Positions 51,988 through 62,884 of a stretch of 64,000 nt of DNA are shown here, in pieces. The stretch is from Trissonchulus latispiculum (taxonomy: Eukaryota; Nematoda; Enoplea; Enoplida; Ironidae), in contig JASAND010013512.1 in the NCBI GenBank assembly GCA_030248195.1, positions 62,001 through 126,000 of the forward strand. Reading direction: 5' to 3'. Both the position numbers and the translations under genes were made by a program. Position 1 is the stretch's first letter. Each line of letters starts with the position of its first letter. The notes below the pieces were generated by a model that was given only the letters and a program-made list of their open reading frames with translations, searched no databases and had not been told where the DNA came from.

Positions 51988-54591
51988 ATGCTAATACCGA
52001 AACGGTATAATTCCAGAATTCTAGAAGTTGTGACTAATAGATTCTTTGAAGCTGTTTTTTGTGATATATTCGTAACCAAAAGAGACAGCATTCGTATTTG
52101 TGTCTGTTACAGAACTCCTTCGGCTGACAAAACTGAATCTACAAATGAATTAATTATGAAATTGCGTCAAAATTTGTCCAATGCGAAAACAGTATTTATT
52201 TTCGGAGATTTTAACTATCCCCTTCTTGACTGGAAATCAACCAATCATATGCCAACAAATGAAACAAATTTTCATACAGCAATATTAGAGTTAGGTTTAA
52301 CACAATGCGTAAATGAACCTACTCACACTCGTGGAAACATTCTTGATTTAGTCTTCACCTCAAATTCGCTTTTGATGTCAAATCTTAATTTTTCTGAGCC
52401 ATTTATAAAGTCGGACCATATTGAAATTAAAGGATTAATGGGACCTTTTTATATACAACCAAAGAAGTCGATAATTAATAAATTTTATAATTTTAAGCGA
52501 GCTAACTACAGACAAATGGCGGCTTACTTGAATGCCATAAACTGGGTTGAGTGCTTCAATGTAAATGATGTAAACCAAATTTGGATTATTTTTAAGACAA
52601 AAATTTTTGATGCAATTCGGCAGTTTGTTCCGTTATGTAGTTCGGCTAGTAAAAATTTTTCCTGGTCGGTCAATACAGTCAAACTACATAGACGTCAACG
52701 CAAACTGCATCAAAATTATAAACAAATTCCAAATTCTGTTAACAAGCAAAAATGGCAAGTAGCCTCAAAATTAGCTAGAAAAGCGAAAAGAACAGACTTG
52801 TATAAAAATGAACAAAGTCTGCTCTCTTCTCCTAGAGATTCCAAATTTTGGCGGTACATCCGTACCCGTCTCCACCCAGTGTCTGATATTCCGTTAATGG
52901 TTAAAGATGGTGTAACAATCACTGATGATACAGAAAAAGCCAAACATTTCAACGAATTTTTTGTCTCTGTTTTTATTGAAGATAATGGTATTGCATTGCA
53001 AGATTTACCTCATCGTCAAACTAGAATCACTGACTTAAATTTTAGTGTCGAAGAAGTTTACAATAACTTAAAGAAGATGCCAATTAAATATAGCACGGGT
53101 CCAGACGGTATACCGCAAGCTCTTCTTATAAAACTTGCTCAAGTGTTAGCTAAGCCTTTATCTCTTATATTTCAAAAATCGTTCGAACTCTCAGAAATTC
53201 CGGATGATTGGAAGCTTGGAAAAGTTATTCCAATCCATAAAAAATTGTCAAAAAGTTCTTTTGAAAATTATAGACCTGTTAGTTTGCTATGTAGTAGTGG
53301 TAAAAATATGGAGTCTGTCGTCGCAAATGAATTAATTCGTTATCTTGAGGCAAATAGAATATTAAGCCCCGCTCAATTTGGTTTTCGCAAATACAGATCA
53401 ACTGTTAGCCAATTACTGGAAACGTATAATCTTTGGACTGATGCTCTTGATAATAAATTAATGATTGATGTAATTTTCTTAGATATTGCTAAAGCATTTG
53501 ATACTGTATCTCATGCAAAACTGCTTCAAATTCTCAGATCCATAGGCATCGATGGAAAACTATTAGCCTGGATTGAAAATTATCTTTCCAATAGAAAACA
53601 ATTTGTTGAAATTTGCAACTGTCGCTCTACTACTTCTAATGTTGCTTCTGGAGTACCCCAAGGTAGTATCTTGGGCCCCCTGCTTTTCTTAATTTATATA
53701 AATGATATTTCTACTGTTTTAGACAAGTTAAAAATCAGACTTTATGCAGATGATGCAAAAATTTTTATAGCCTATAACTCTAACTTTAATAATTTTGTTG
53801 ACATTCAAGCAGAACTGAATAGAGTCTATGAATGGGCGAATACGAGACAATTAAAGCTCGCTGCCTCAAAATGTTTTGTCATGCATCTTGGTAACAGAAA
53901 TCCAGAAAATGTGTATCGTCTTGGAAATTCAAATCTGGAAGCCACAAATAGTTTTACTGATTTAGGAATAGTTTTATCAAAACATTTACGTTTTTCAAAA
54001 CACTGCGAAGAAATTGCAAAATCTGGGTTTAAAAAGGTAAATCTAATATACTCTGCCTTCCATTCGCGTAATAGGGAATTTTTACTAAAAATTTATAAAA
54101 CATATGTTCGTCCTAAGTTAGAGTATGGCTCTGAAGTATGGTCACCTTTTCTGCTCAAAGACATTGATTTAATAGAACGAGTTCAACGGTTATTTACTAG
54201 AAGATTGCCAGGGATTTCCACCCTACCTTATCATGAACGTTTGAAAATTTTAAACCTTCCCTCCTTGGAGGAAAGACGGATTATTAAAGATATAATTTTT
54301 GTTTACAAAATGCTCCATGGTTTAGTCGACTTAAGTTTTTCAGAGTTCTTTGAATTTACTCCTACTTTAAGTACTAGAGGTCATTCTTACAAATTAATGT
54401 GGAAACGTGCAAACTTAGATATTCGAAAGCATTTTTTCGCAAATCGAATAATTCCTATATGGAATTCTCTTGATGAACAAATCGTTAATGCTGTAAATAT
54501 AGTGGAATTCAAAAACCGACTTGCTACTGTTTCTTTTCATAACTTCATTAGGGGCCGGGCGTTAGTGGCCGTGCAATCGGCCCAGCCCTGA
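51988..54591 (+). mobile_element. LINE 2: endonuclease/reverse transcriptase, 867 aa, 5'-truncated
   Basis: Jockey/CR1-like non-LTR element (clade tentative). The endonuclease lacks its N-terminal half: the frame opens after a TAA at 51964 with GGVLMLIPKRY, then ICVCYRTPS, FGDFNYPLLDW, KSDHIEI. RT follows: STGPDGIPQALL, KVIPIHKK, NYRPVSLL, QFGFRKYRST, FLDIAKAFDTVSH, SGVPQGSILGPLLF and catalytic YADD in LYADDAKIF. C-terminal RLPGISTLPYHERLKIL is typical. The whole RT frame is open, suggesting a fairly recent insertion. A 3' segment follows to about 54780 with AATAAA and no poly-A. Confidence 0.9.
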
Positions 54592-54890
54592 TCCCTTCCC
54601 TTCTGTCAATACTTTGCCACGTACATTAGAATGTGTTTAGACACTTTTCCTTTTGCCGGTTTGGTATATTTGTTGCCGCTTTGCTATAGTTTCTTGTTAA
54701 TTTTGTTTTGATAATTCTGTTTTTGGTTGGGAATAAACTAAAACAGAGGGTTTGCTTTATAGTTCTCAGCCCTATTATCAACTTCCTAAAATATGTTAAT
54801 GAAAACCGTTTTCCAAAAAAATTAATCACCCCTGAAAGAAAATGTTGTTAAGGACCAAAATACTAATTGCTATTGTTGATCTGTCGGATG

Positions 54891-55410
54891 TTTTCAGGAA
54901 AGCCCCTCAGATTCCGCAAAATTTGGCCAAATGAGCTGAAATTTAGTATGGGTATGTTTTCGACCACGATGAGTTCCAATATTGCAGAATTTATCGATTT
55001 CGCGAAATTCTATTTTTCGATTCATAAGGAGGGACCAAGGCGAACCAAATCATTTTTTGTCTCCAATTTTGCTAAAAAGTTGGATACACGGGTTTTCTGG
55101 TTCGCAGAATACGAATCTGAAGTCCGTTCTTCGCGTCAGCGTTTTGTTAACTTAGCTGGATCGAAAACGGACTTCAAATTCGGTTTCTGCGACCCCGAAA
55201 TATACTCTACAAAACCTTTCTAATAAAACCGAAATAAAATATTTTTGGGTTTCCCTTGGTCTCCCTTCACGAATTGAAAAAAATTGAATTTCGCGAAATC
55301 AAAAGATTTTGCTATATTTGAACTCAGCGTGGGCGAAAACATACTCAAACCAAATTTCAGCTCATTTGGTCAAGTGTTGCAGATTCTGGACCTGGGACTT
55401 TTCCTGAAAA
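54891..55410. repeat. Half-kilobase palindrome, copy 3
   Basis: TTTTCAGGAAAG at the left is answered by TTTTCCTGAAAA at the right. CCAAATGAGCTGAAATTT is matched exactly by its inverse near 55335-55355. The centre is near 55142. Text such as GGGACCAAGG and GTATGTTTTCG is shared with the palindrome at 37196-37823. The 118-codon frame inside is a by-product. Confidence 0.85.
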
Positions 55411-55496
55411 GATCGGATCTGTCTCCTGTTTTAGGAACGTCATAACTGGAATCTCTATTTTTAATCTACACTATAACTTGTGGTTATGTATCAATA

Positions 55497-56375
55497 ATGA
55501 AAGACAAAAGTGCAAATAAATTGATGCTTCTACCGCTTATTTGTTGCCTCTGTATTTGGACTTATCAAAATCGGCAATGGCCTTTCTACTGGTTATTTTT
55601 ACCATACCACCGAGATTTATGCCAAAACGGGCCTCCAGATACAGGCCAATCAAGTCTGAGATGTTATTATTTGATTCGGCACAAAATTATTTCTTTTCAT
55701 ATTGAAGAACTTTCAACAGATCCTGATTTATTGATGATCCATAACTTTTTTATCGGCGAAGAATCCTTGCGGAAGTTCCAAATGGAACTTATGCTAAAGG
55801 CAAAGCCTAGTCCTATGTATACGGTTTTAACACACACTAAACTGGAGAAACGGTTACTTGGCTTGCTGGGTTTCAGAGTTAGCTATATCTATAATTTTAA
55901 GCCGAACGCTCAACCGCAACCGGAGATTTCTAATTATTTCCAAATCGGTGAACTGGTGAGTGGTCTCAGTTTTGACAGCATCGATGACGGTTTGAGTGGA
56001 CAGTTCTATCTGCCCGGAGGTCATATTTTGCCGCATCATGATGTCTATCACAAATCGGACAGTCCAAAGAATGGACGACGGTTTGCCACAATTATGCTCT
56101 ACATTAAACCGGCCGAGCGAGGAGGTGCTACAATCTTTCACAATCTAGGGATCCGAATTCCGGGTCAGGTGGGATCAGCGCTCTTATGGTACAATACCTT
56201 TCCAAATGGAACCTCGGATTATCAGTTGAGTCATGCAGGCTGCCCGGTATTCGAAGGAACGAAGCTGATTGCGAACTTTTGGACACGTTCTCATTTTCAA
56301 GAATTTCGAAAAACCTGTCCCTTGAACGACTTGTCTCGATATTCTGGTTTTGGACAACTCCAGTCAGAAAAATAG
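55497..56375 (+). CDS. Prolyl 4-hydroxylase alpha-like 2-oxoglutarate dioxygenase, 292 aa, single exon
   Basis: Fe(II)/2-oxoglutarate oxygenase of the collagen prolyl 4-hydroxylase type, expected in the ER lumen. Residues 8-22 are a hydrophobic signal or anchor. YHRDLCQNG (37-45) and LRCYYL correspond to the RLCRG...LxCRY lead-in of P4HA. Iron ligands His180 and Asp182 (PHHDVY) and His246 (SHAGCPV), and the 2OG lysine Lys256 (EGTKLIANFW), are all present. Spacing is close to human P4HA. RFATIMLYIKPAERGGATIF and GSALLWYNTFPNGTSD match the core. The N-terminal peptide-substrate-binding and dimerisation domains of P4HA (about 300 aa) are absent, so the protein is a bare catalytic unit, unless upstream exons were missed. 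Confidence 0.88.
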   Translation: MKDKSANKLMLLPLICCLCIWTYQNRQWPFYWLFLPYHRDLCQNGPPDTGQSSLRCYYLIRHKIISFHIEELSTDPDLLMIHNFFIGEESLRKFQMELMLKAKPSPMYTVLTHTKLEKRLLGLLGFRVSYIYNFKPNAQPQPEISNYFQIGELVSGLSFDSIDDGLSGQFYLPGGHILPHHDVYHKSDSPKNGRRFATIMLYIKPAERGGATIFHNLGIRIPGQVGSALLWYNTFPNGTSDYQLSHAGCPVFEGTKLIANFWTRSHFQEFRKTCPLNDLSRYSGFGQLQSEK

Positions 56376-56422
56376 GTGTTAGCCAAAGTACGTGATAGGA
56401 TGTGGTAGCCGTAGTATACTCA

Positions 56423-56428
56423 AATAAA
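56423..56428 (+). promoter_or_regulatory. Candidate polyadenylation signal of the hydroxylase gene
   Basis: AATAAA 48 nt past the TAG stop, at a plausible distance for a compact 3'UTR. Confidence 0.45.
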
Positions 56429-57215
56429 TCAGGCACAGTGGTAATAGCTCTGGTACACTTTACGCTCTGCCTCATCACCAGACAAGTGCAGGAGACGAAA
56501 TTGGGAGAAGGGGTGAACCGCCCAAAAGCTGGATTTTTGGTTTTTTGTCGGATTATGGAAGGGAATGAGCCGCCCTTCCGAGGGATAAGCTCTAGGAGGT
56601 TGAAAACCCTCAAACCTCCAAGCACACATAATGCTAATTATGCGACTAGGGTAGCCAGGATGAATAGGTGGTAAGGCTCACTTCTCGCACGATTTCTGTA
56701 TATAGGTAATAAGATCTCAAATGTGACCCCTCAAATCATTCCATTGTAAAGCTTAACATGCAGTGGCAGTTTGTATATGAGAAGCTAATGTAGAGTGATC
56801 ACCATCAGAATCATCCCGACTAATGGATGCAGCGGACCGGAAGCATGGACACTTTGGGTTTTGAATACATGCAAATAAATAATGCCACAGTTTCATTTGC
56901 TATGTGCTGCTATAAAATAAAAGATAATCCTATAAATAATAAAAATTATTTAATAAAATAATAAAACCATGGAACATCTGATATCAGCAAAGTTAATAAC
57001 TACATAATTCAGCTAGAAACTACGATTAAAATTTATCAAAAATAAATTATTTAAGCATGACGGGCTAACAAACAGTAAGTGAGTTTTTATATTCATTAAA
57101 GACCTACATGTCTTTACCAAATTTCATTTGTAAATCTCTTTCACACATTATGTATCTTAACAAGATGCTGCCTCTGTTACCTAGCAACTACTCCTCAGAG
57201 CCATTTTAACGAGTT
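56429..57215. other. Intergenic DNA between hydroxylase and zinc-finger genes
   Basis: About 790 bp, AT-rich toward the right. No repeat ends or frames recognised. Probably includes the promoter of the next gene. Confidence 0.4.
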
Positions 57216-57565
57216 ATGACTACTAGCTACTACTCCTGTCCAATCTGTCAAGTTTCACGAAAGTTTGACACAGTTATCGGTTTATCCAATCACTTGGACG
57301 AAGTCCATTTCTCGAAGCGTCGCCCGAAACGACAACGCCAGTCTCGTTATGTCGACGGTCTCATAAAAGTGGATTTGGAAGAAAACAAACCGCAGCAGTT
57401 TGACGTGCCATTTGGGACAGTTAAAATTGAGCTGAAATGCGGCGGATGCAGTCGTGATAAATCGACCGATTCAAGTCGTCAAAAGCTGGACGATCTAGAG
57501 AGAAAATTGGCGGATACTGTAGATGAATTGATGGCGGTTAAAATGGATGGATTAGATACACAAAA
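57216..57565 (+). CDS. Small C2H2-finger/coiled-coil protein, exon 1 (residues 1-117)
   Basis: Begins MTTSYYSCPICQVSRKF and continues to HLDEVHF, a C-x2-C...H-x4-H zinc-finger-like motif. A basic stretch (SKRRPKRQRQSR) and a charged helix (LDDLERKLADTVDELMAVK) follow. The finger resembles the isolated N-terminal finger of Rabenosyn-5, but no FYVE domain follows. The exon ends AA|GTAGAA, which joins in frame to 58829. Reading through gives a stop at 57569, so an unspliced 117-aa product is possible. Function unknown. Confidence 0.7.
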
Positions 57566-57869
57566 GTAGAACTACCTAATGTATTTTAATGAAACACAAT
57601 GGTTTATGTATTGTGGTAATTCCCGTCGCGGGAGCGAAAATTTAGATGGGCGTACGAAATTAAAATAGCTAAAAATATATATCTGTATTAGTAATTAGTT
57701 AGTAATCATTATATATTAACCAATACTAAGCTGGTATGGAACTAATTTTAATATTGGAATATCGATAAAATGCTCATCGCATTTGGTTTCGCCCTCTTCA
57801 AAAGAATTACTGCATGTAAGCCTTTACGAACAGCCAGAGAAATCCGTGTAATCAAGAGTGCATAATTGC

Positions 57870-58395
57870 ACTTATTATTAAGAAGAAGAGTAAGCCACTA
57901 GAGGGCTTCTCTTCACTGCATTGCGTAACGGTGCTCCGACCACAATACGCGAATGTTCCCCCGTTTGGGGGGGGTCGACAAGCATACCCCCCTCCGTTTG
58001 GTGGGGGGGTATCCAAAAAGAGGTCCCCGTTTGGTGGGGGGGGGGTAGCCAACAGCTAATCAGATTGCAGAAACCCCCCCTCCGTTTGGTGGGGGGGGGT
58101 AGAGCAGAGGATTACGGTAGTTTTTGTTCTATTCGAAAATGGGTCCCCGTTTGGGGGGGTCGCTCAAGCAGGCTAAGTTTTGCTCAATTCTGATTGGCTG
58201 TTGGCGACCCCCCCCCCCAAACGGGGACCCTTTTTCAAAAGCCAGAATCATCCTGCCTACCCCCCCACCAAACGGAGAGGGGGTATGATTTGGCGACCCC
58301 CCAAACGGGGGAACATTCGCGTATTGTGGTCGGAGCACCGTTACGCAATGCCAAGAAGAGGAGCCCTCTAGTGGCTTACTCTTCTTCTAATATAT
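57870..58395. repeat. Foldback element with internal CCCCCGTTTGG repeats
   Basis: Arms of about 100 bp: GAAGAGTAAGCCACTAGAGG and GCGTAACGGTGCTCCGACCA are answered in inverse at 58320-58390. The interior has four to five CGTTTGG-plus-G-run units on one strand, then inverted CCAAACGGGG units. Lies in the intron of the zinc-finger gene. Resembles the 7-bp-TSD foldback family in its outer text (AAGAGTGCATAAT near 57854), but TSDs are not resolved. Confidence 0.8.
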
Positions 58396-58589
58396 AGAAG
58401 AAAATCATGGATTCTTGGTGTAATGCACATAAACAAGGTTCATAGGTTAAATTCTGTGAGTGGTAGGATGAGTTGCAACGACAGGTGGATCAATGAAATA
58501 ATAATTTGTTACTCTTCCTAATTCCTAAGGCTAATTTCTAATCACTTGTAGAAAGCAACAAATCAAACTCCCTATCTATAGTAATCTCT

Positions 58590-58720
58590 TTGTGGCTCAA
58601 TCGGTAGAACGTTGGCCTAGATTGGGAAAGGTTGTGGGTTCGATGCTCACCTCAGGCCCGAGCCCGGAGGTGCTGTAGTGACAATCTTAGTTTCGTTCGT
58701 TCTTTCATTTTGGTGTAATG
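58590..58720 (+). mobile_element. tRNA-derived SINE-like sequence
   Basis: A box TGGCTCAATCGG and B box GGTTCGATGCTC are about 40 nt apart, with a paired T-arm (GTGGG / CTCAC). The anticodon stem does not form, so it is not a working tRNA. GCCCGAGCCCGGAGGTGC follows as a SINE body. Confidence 0.6.
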
Positions 58721-58828
58721 GAAAAATTGTCTTTGTACTTTGAAATCTTAAAAAATAACAGCCATATTAGGTTTTAGCTGAAAATATTGTACTGACTTAC
58801 AAATCAAGTTGCTATTTTATTTGTTTAG

Positions 58829-58988
58829 GGATCTTACGAAATTGTGTCAATGGATTCGTCGTGCGAGAGATCAGCAACTGATTGGAAGAGATAGAATTGA
58901 ACGACTATTAACTGAATTAATCGAGGATATCGATAATAGAGATAGAATCATTGCTGCAATGCATCGTGAAACTAAAGTGCAGGCGTAG
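58829..58988 (+). CDS. Small C2H2-finger/coiled-coil protein, exon 2 (residues 117-169)
   Basis: After TTGTTTAG it completes a Lys codon and reads DLTKLCQWIRRARDQQLIGR, then a charged helix ending HRETKVQA and TAG. The helix extends the coiled coil of exon 1, giving 169 residues in total (510 nt with stop). AATAAA follows at 58993 and again at 59095. Evidence for the join is phase, splice sites and helix continuity. Confidence 0.65.
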
Positions 58989-59100
58989 ACAGAATAAAAC
59001 GACGACGACGGCTTAAATAGTGTCGTGTTCTTTGTACTGTGATGTTTGCTTAGGAAATAGCGAGATTTTATTACTTTATAATATGTGTTTAGTGAATAAA

Positions 59101-60760
59101 ATGCTTGCAGTGTTTATATATCTTAGCAAAACGAACGAAAACGCAAAACGAAACGTGTATTTCCATGAATCGAGTCAAACCCAAGCCAGATAATAGCTGC
59201 CCAAATACCTACATTGGTTGAAACTTTTTGAAGAAATTCTTTTTTCCTGCTGCGCCTCAGCGCAGCAGGTCTTATAAATTTGGTCAGACCGAGCTCCATC
59301 ACACAAATTGTTTGTAAAACATGCATTTTGCCATAGATGCATGTGTACAGTGGTTTAAGATAGGCTTTATATGATTTCTGTGTGATTTCTTTTTCGAAAA
59401 GTTTCTGCTTCTAGTCTGTGTAACTACGCATGTGTGTGATTTGTAGATCGATTGTGCTTGAAGAATTCAAAACCGGAAATCTTCATTCGAATTCTATTCT
59501 GGTGACTAAGTGAAGAAGTTTGCCATTTACATATGCAGTTTAGCGCTGTGTGCATAGGCGGAGAAAGCCGTGTAAAAACAACGTTAATAATTTTGACCAG
59601 AATGTGGACTGACAGCTTGCTGGTCTACTTTGATTTTATCCTTAACAAACTGATAATTGCACGAAGTTTTGCAGACAATTTTGCCTTACGTTTAGCAATC
59701 GCCAGTGCACTTAGAAATCTGGACTGCGCAGCAGGTTTATAATTTGTATTAAATATTCATCAGGCAGAAACTCAACCTTTTGCATAAAATATTGCTTGTT
59801 AGACTTAATTCAGCTAACCTTCGGTTACTGGTTATTAGTGGTTCTAGTCGTTAAGCCCGGTTTATACTTGTCCGTTTGTCCGTTTGGACGTTTGGGCGTT
59901 TGTCCGTTTGGGCGTAGACTCAATTGAAATGAAGTTGTCCGTTTGTCCGTATGCGGGTGTCCGTTTGGGCGTAAGAAAAGTTGAGCAGTGTTGAACATTT
60001 TCTTACGCCCAAACGCCCAAACGGACAGACGGCCAAACGGACAAGTATAAACCGGGCTGTACTCGATAATTATACAAGTACCATTTTCGGACGAGTAGGC
60101 AGACATACAATGTTAGTAACTCATAGTCGGTAGCAAGGAATATGGCTATAAGTCTCGCAACGCTAAGAAGAGTGGATCTGCATTATTCCGTTGTTCTATT
60201 TCAGATTTTCCGATTGGTTTTACGAAAAGAATTGGAATGCCTGAAGGTTATTGGCAGCTGACAGTGAAACGTGTAAATCTTTTGAGGGCTGAGTCCTTGC
60301 CTAACGAGAGGTGACATTTAGCTACATATGCCCGTGGCGATGTCAGCTAACACCTGTACTATTTTCGTAGTAAAAAATAAAAACCGAGTGCTATATGATA
60401 ACAATACTGTTAAAAAACCGTTTGTATTTCAGAATAAAAATTTTCAACTTAAAATATTAGCTGTCAAAATTTGTCGTGTGCCCCTCCCTTTGTAAGGGTT
60501 GTGTCTCAGTGACACCACCTCTTGGAATTTAAAGAACGCTGACTTTAACATTATCTTAAATCCAGGGCCAACCTGGCCAGCTGTTTACCTCATCAGTCAG
60601 GATTGAATTCTTAACTTCAACTGAAAAGTTAAACAATTCGCTGCAGTCAGTCAGCCAACGTTTCAGTTTGCACCTATTTCAAGTCAGGACCCGCCTCTAT
60701 TTTTCCAGAATGATAAATTAGAAATAGCTTTACCTCCTTAACCTCAAACAAAGAATTCCA
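59101..60760. other. Intergenic region before the vestigial-like gene
   Basis: Largely unique AT-rich DNA with one foldback (59854-60058) and a palindromic CTGCTGCGCCTCAGCGCAGCAG at 59247 (a perfect-looking short hairpin of 22 nt with small loop). No gene seen. Confidence 0.4.
59854..60058. mobile_element. 205-bp foldback made of TCCGTTTG units
   Basis: AGCCCGGTTTATACTTGTCC and its inverse form the ends. Between them TCCGTTTG / GGGCGTTTG units repeat about eight times on the left, and inverted CCCAAACG units on the right. No convincing TSD. Confidence 0.72.
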
Positions 60761-60763
60761 GCA

Positions 60764-60962
60764 ATGAAATCAGCCTGTCAAATTGCGGAACCTCTTCCCC
60801 TATGTCCTCCCAGTTTAGGAAAATCCGTTCCAAATCCGTCTGAAATGCCGAAAATGCATTTTCACAACACAAATTGTCTATTTTTAACTTACGCTGAAGG
60901 TGATCCGAGCAGCTTGGTTGATGAGCACTTTGAACAGTCACTGAAAGGAAGCTCTAATAAAG
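60764..60962 (+). CDS. vg: Vestigial-like TEAD cofactor, exon 1 with Tondu motif (residues 1-67)
   Basis: Contains NCLFLTYAEGDPSSLVDEHF (37-56), the Tondu/Vestigial motif (consensus CVLFTYFQGDISSVVDEHFSRAL in VGLL proteins, from memory). The family binds TEAD/Scalloped transcription factors through it, acting in the nucleus. The VDEHF core is intact. The frame stays open upstream of the chosen Met, so a longer N-terminus or upstream exon is possible. Donor AAAG|GTTAGT, phase 1. Confidence 0.87.
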
Positions 60963-61351
60963 GTTAGTCTGTAGGTAGGTATCGTTATCGGCGAAAACAA
61001 AGATAGTAAAAACCTGCTAATGTTGTGCAATTTTCCAATATTAGCAACTTTTGTGTATAGAGGGTGCACTCGTAGTGGTTTGATGAGTGGATTTGCAAGG
61101 TTAAAACTAGACGGATAAATCTATTCAGCTATCGTCATGAAGGAAAAAATCAACTTACATAGTCTTTATCTGCAAATACATACTGTTGCCCCAAAACGAG
61201 GAACGAGAACTGGACGTCGACGAATTTTTTGAGTTTGGATGAAATTAATGGACTTTAGTAAGTATAGAACCCACAAATTTGATGGTAACGTTGATTGGAA
61301 TAGTGTTATTCACCGCGCCCAATGAACACAACGCGACCCAACGAACCAAAC

Positions 61352-62573
61352 CTAAAGTCTGACCAAAAAATGTAGAAAGCGAAATTGTTTTCTTTATATC
61401 TCAAAAACGTTTCAAGATAGCTACCACAAAGTATATATTTTCTGAACCGGACTGATGAGATCTTTATTTTCGTGAAAACTTTTTTGAAATTTTCCGTGCG
61501 ATTTCAAAGGGCGCCGCTTTTATATGTACAGACGGATTGGTACATGGTACTGCCGCGATTTTTTCACGAACAGTTTCCCCTTGTATGAAAATGCTACACA
61601 CCAAATTTCAACTTTTTTGGCTCAAAATTGCGTGAGTTATTCAATTTTTTAGATTTTCAAAATCCTTTGATCTTTGCCGCTTTTTCAACTTTGACTGGTT
61701 ATTACTCGTGACTCGCTCAATGAAAAAATTTTTCAATTAGATTTCCAGGACCGCCTAGGCGTCCGCTTTCACCTGATATATGTGAGATTTCAAAATTTGA
61801 AAGTAGATTTTTTCGAAAAATACCACTTTTTGACCCAAAATTTCGACATAGCGAGTCCAGCAATAGTGAGTAAAATGCTGAATCCAACGATATAAAGTTT
61901 TTGTGGCTACGACTTATATTGCGTCCGCAATGAATTTTTAAACAATTTCCCTTTTTCAGCTGGTTTTTGGCTGCCTTTGATGTTTACACTGGTACAGGCA
62001 AATCAAGGCGGCAACATCAGCTTAGATTGAACTTTATGATTATGTAATTTTTACTCACTTTTGCTAGACTCGCTATGTCGAAATTTTGGGTCAAAAAGTG
62101 GTATTTTTCGAAAAAATATACTTTCAAATTTTGAAACCTCACATATATCAGGTGAAAGCAGACGCCTAGGCGGTCCTGAAAATCTAATCGAAAAAGTTTT
62201 TCATTGAGCGAGTCACGAGTAATAACCAGTCAAAGTTGAAAAAGCGGCAAAGATCAAAGGATTTTGAAAATCTAAAAAATTGAATAACTCACGCAATTTT
62301 GAGCCAAAAAAGTTGAAATTTGGTGTGTAGCATTTTCATACAAGGGGAAAATTTTCGTGAAAAAATCGCGGCAGTACCATGTACCAATCCTTCTGTACAT
62401 ATAAAAGCGGCGCCCTTTGAAATCGCACGGAAAATTTAAAAAATTTTTTTCACGAAAAGAAAGATCTCATCAGTCCGGTTCAGAAAATATATACTTTGTG
62501 GTAGCTATCTTGAAACGTTTTTGAGATATAAAGAAAACAATTTCGCTTTCTACATTTTTTGGTCAGACTTTAG
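61352..62573. repeat. 1.2-kb near-perfect palindrome in the vestigial-like intron
   Basis: CTAAAGTCTGACC at the left edge is answered by GGTCAGACTTTAG at the right. Arms of about 520 bp stay paired inward to AATTTCGACATAGCGAGTC / GACTCGCTATGTCGAAATT, leaving a spacer of about 170 bp (61876-62046). A few mismatches separate the arms. No ORF or TSD identified. Confidence 0.9.
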
Positions 62574-62884
62574 TTGTATCAATGTCGGTATCTTTCAACC
62601 GCCCAAGACTGGCGCCAGCTAGATCTGTCATGCAAAGATCTACAAATTGCGCTCTGAAAATTTCCGTTATTCCATCAATAACTATTATAATCATTAACGG
62701 TCCTACTGTCACAACCGATAGTAGTTTTACGTCAACCGGGATTCAGACCTGGCATGGCAGTTCGCCCTAGCATAGTCAGTAAGATCTAGACGTGACAGGT
62801 GAAGAGCACTACCATTAGGCACATTGATGATCATTATTTATTCTCTATATTTCACTATTTTTCCGTTATATTTTCTTATTTCAG

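Noticed and set aside
54867..55223. 118-codon ORF
   Set aside because: Lies inside the left arm and centre of a palindrome and is not preserved in related palindromes.
57940..58330. CRISPR-like regular repeats
   Set aside because: Units are G/C-run ladders in inverted orientation within a foldback in a eukaryotic intron, without spacers.
58590..58670. Functional tRNA gene
   Set aside because: A and B boxes exist, but the anticodon stem does not pair and no acceptor stem closes.
62582..62770. 62-codon ORF beside the big palindrome
   Set aside because: Falls in the vestigial-like intron with no splice sites joining it in phase and no similarity.
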